A DNA stretch of 15,866 nt from an uncultured Bacilli bacterium (GTDB lineage: Bacteria; Bacillota_I; Bacilli_A; RF39; UBA660). Below, in pieces: positions 15,183 through 15,866 of this stretch. The translations under genes and the position numbers were made by a program. How positions within the stretch are numbered: position 1 is the stretch's first letter; each line of letters begins with the position of its first letter. The stretch is taken from positions 1 to 15,866 of the forward strand of contig CAJUGE010000101.1 in NCBI GenBank assembly GCA_910586295.1, in the 5' to 3' direction. Below the pieces are notes generated by a model. That model ran no database searches, was not told where the DNA came from, and saw nothing but the letters and a program-made list of their open reading frames with translations.

Positions 15183-15625
15183 ATTTCAAATGGTGGTTTA
15201 GGATAAGGATTAACATCATCGGTTAAACCCAATATATAATCTATACTAGTATTGTAAAAATTAGAAAGTATTATTAACTTGTCATGCGTTAATAAACTTC
15301 TACCATTTTCTAAAGCAGAATACTGAGGTTGAGATATTTTTAAAATTTTAGCAAGGTCAACACTCTTTAGAAAATTAGATTTTCTTAAATTTAATAAATG
15401 TAAATTTACATCATTTCTTTTATGAATATTTACATCATTAGTAAGACCTAAAATATAATCAATACTTGTGTTATAAAAATTAGAAAGTATGATTAATTTA
15501 TCACTTGTCAAATTATAAACACCCAACTCCAATTTAGAATAATGAGCTCTATCTATATGTAAAATTTCAGCAATTTTAGATTGAGTTAAATCCCTATCCT
15601 CTCTTAAATCAATTAGTCTTAACAT
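15176..15625 (-). CDS. XRE-family regulator with two tandem HTH domains
   Basis: This 149-residue DNA-binding protein is made of two XRE/Cro-type HTH domains, repeated with an exact period of 73 residues. In each, an LRx-type first helix leads to the HTH (TQSKIAEILHIDRAHYSKLE; SVDLAKILKISQPQYSALE) and then to DKLIILSNFYNTSIDYILGLT. The latter 21-residue segment is identical in both copies, while the HTH parts match at only 16 of 40 positions. The start is set at the second Met (15625): GGAGG (15638-15634) lies 8 nt before it, whereas the upstream ATG at 15640 overlaps that ribosome site. The protein lacks any extra sensor domain, so it probably acts as a repressor or activator of itself and of the divergent gene at 15758, where repeated sites flank the promoter (inferred). 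Confidence 0.88.
   Translation of the reverse strand: MLRLIDLREDRDLTQSKIAEILHIDRAHYSKLELGVYNLTSDKLIILSNFYNTSIDYILGLTNDVNIHKRNDVNLHLLNLRKSNFLKSVDLAKILKISQPQYSALENGRSLLTHDKLIILSNFYNTSIDYILGLTDDVNPYPKPPFEIK
15209..15502 (-). repeat. Intragenic tandem repeat (219-bp period) in the XRE gene
   Basis: The 75-bp blocks 15428-15502 and 15209-15283 encode the near-identical second halves of the two HTH domains. By hand alignment they differ at about 14 positions, yet only one of 25 residues changes. The blocks before them, encoding the HTH helices, are far more diverged. Confidence 0.85.
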
Positions 15626-15652
15626 AACATTTGCCTCCATAAGTATTTTAAA

Positions 15653-15725
15653 ATGTGCGTTAAATAAATATTGACATTTGGGTGTTTAATAAATATAATA
15701 ATAGTAGATGTGCGTTAGATAAATA
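15653..15725 (+). repeat. Three direct repeats, candidate XRE operators
   Basis: GTGCGTTAAATAAATA at 15655-15670, GGGTGTTTAATAAATA at 15680-15695 and GTGCGTTAGATAAATA at 15710-15725. The first and third differ at one base; the middle one matches the first at 13 of 16. They lie just upstream of the -35, across the spacer, and just after the predicted transcription start of the divergent gene, so a bound regulator would block it. Part of the match is AT-rich and less telling; the GTGCGTTA part is the informative half. Confidence 0.6.
15671..15699 (+). promoter_or_regulatory. Consensus promoter of the gene at 15758
   Basis: TTGACA (15671-15676), exactly 17 nt, TATAAT (15694-15699): a full match to the primary sigma-factor consensus, with a predicted start near 15706. 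Repeated candidate operators overlap it, which suggests a strong promoter held down by a repressor. Confidence 0.93.
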
Positions 15726-15757
15726 AAATGTAAGGGTAGAAAGAGAGAAATTGATTA

Positions 15758-15866
15758 TGAAAAGGTCAAAGTCTAAGATATTTGTAACTCTTACATTTTT
15801 ATTATCCCTAATAACAGGACTTTCATACGGAGTATTTATGGTAACAACCCAAAAATACAATGCAAC
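15758..15866 (+). CDS. N-terminus of a secreted or anchored protein, 3' end outside window
   Basis: Only 36 residues are visible. They form a classic export signal: a basic start (MKRSKSK), a hydrophobic core (IFVTLTFLLSLITGLSYGVF) and then a polar stretch (TTQKYN). This could be a cleaved signal peptide or a single membrane anchor; no lipobox Cys is seen. AGAGAG lies about 8 nt before the ATG, and a consensus promoter with candidate operators precedes it, divergent from the double-HTH regulator. The small exported product, strong promoter and dedicated regulator suggest a conditionally expressed surface protein, but the family cannot be judged from this fragment. Confidence 0.7.

Noticed and set aside
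15626..15640. ATG at 15640 as start of the XRE gene
   Set aside because: The GGAGG needed for initiation lies inside the first codons of this longer form, exactly spaced for the Met at 15625.
15660..15860. Minus-strand open frame of 66 codons
   Set aside because: It overlaps the promoter, operators and signal-peptide gene on the plus strand and lacks a ribosome site.
1..15866. CRISPR array, tRNA or rRNA genes
   Set aside because: No regularly spaced repeats and no tRNA-like or rRNA-like sequence were seen on either strand.

Overview
The window is very AT-rich bacterial chromosome. Its genes are densely packed, start behind strong Shine-Dalgarno sites (AGGAGG type), are driven by TTGACA/TATAAT-type promoters, and use a T-box riboswitch. 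This points to a low-GC Firmicutes or Mollicutes-related lineage, possibly one of the uncultured gut Bacilli/RF39-like groups (inference from style and gene families). Trp is encoded by TGG and the code is standard. Of the 16 gene ends visible, 12 are TAA, 4 are TAG and none is TGA.

Layout. Positions 1-795 hold the 3' part of an IS200/IS605-type tnpB followed by a structured right end that should encode its omega RNA. Positions 897-3636 form an operon with an extended -10 promoter: a Rossmann-fold methyltransferase-like protein, the AAA+ ATPase RarA, and a small protein with a weak HTH-like start. Positions 3644-5085 hold a thymidylate-kinase-like enzyme and a predicted permuted NlpC/P60-fold protein, closed by a terminator. 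Positions 5109-6655 hold a small exported or anchored protein and an MFS-type transporter. Positions 6652-7964 (minus strand) hold three small helical proteins, each with its own promoter and terminator; two and perhaps all three share an N-terminal motif. Positions 7975-10471 hold a GH31-type glycosidase in which both catalytic Asp positions appear to be Glu. Positions 10473-11501 hold an unrecognised 324-residue protein. Positions 11678-15182 form a tRNA-Leu-sensing T-box operon encoding a small membrane protein and leucyl-tRNA synthetase; the synthetase carries a complete Nudix domain inserted in its editing domain. Positions 15176-15866 hold a tandem double-HTH XRE regulator, transcribed away from a gene with a signal or anchor segment that runs off the window. 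Between them lies a consensus promoter with three copies of a candidate operator.

The most interesting items are the LeuRS-Nudix architecture under T-box control with a co-regulated membrane protein; the double-HTH regulator, whose non-DNA-reading halves are almost identical while its DNA-reading halves have diverged, with three repeated sites at a consensus promoter next to it; and the GH31 protein with Glu at both catalytic positions.
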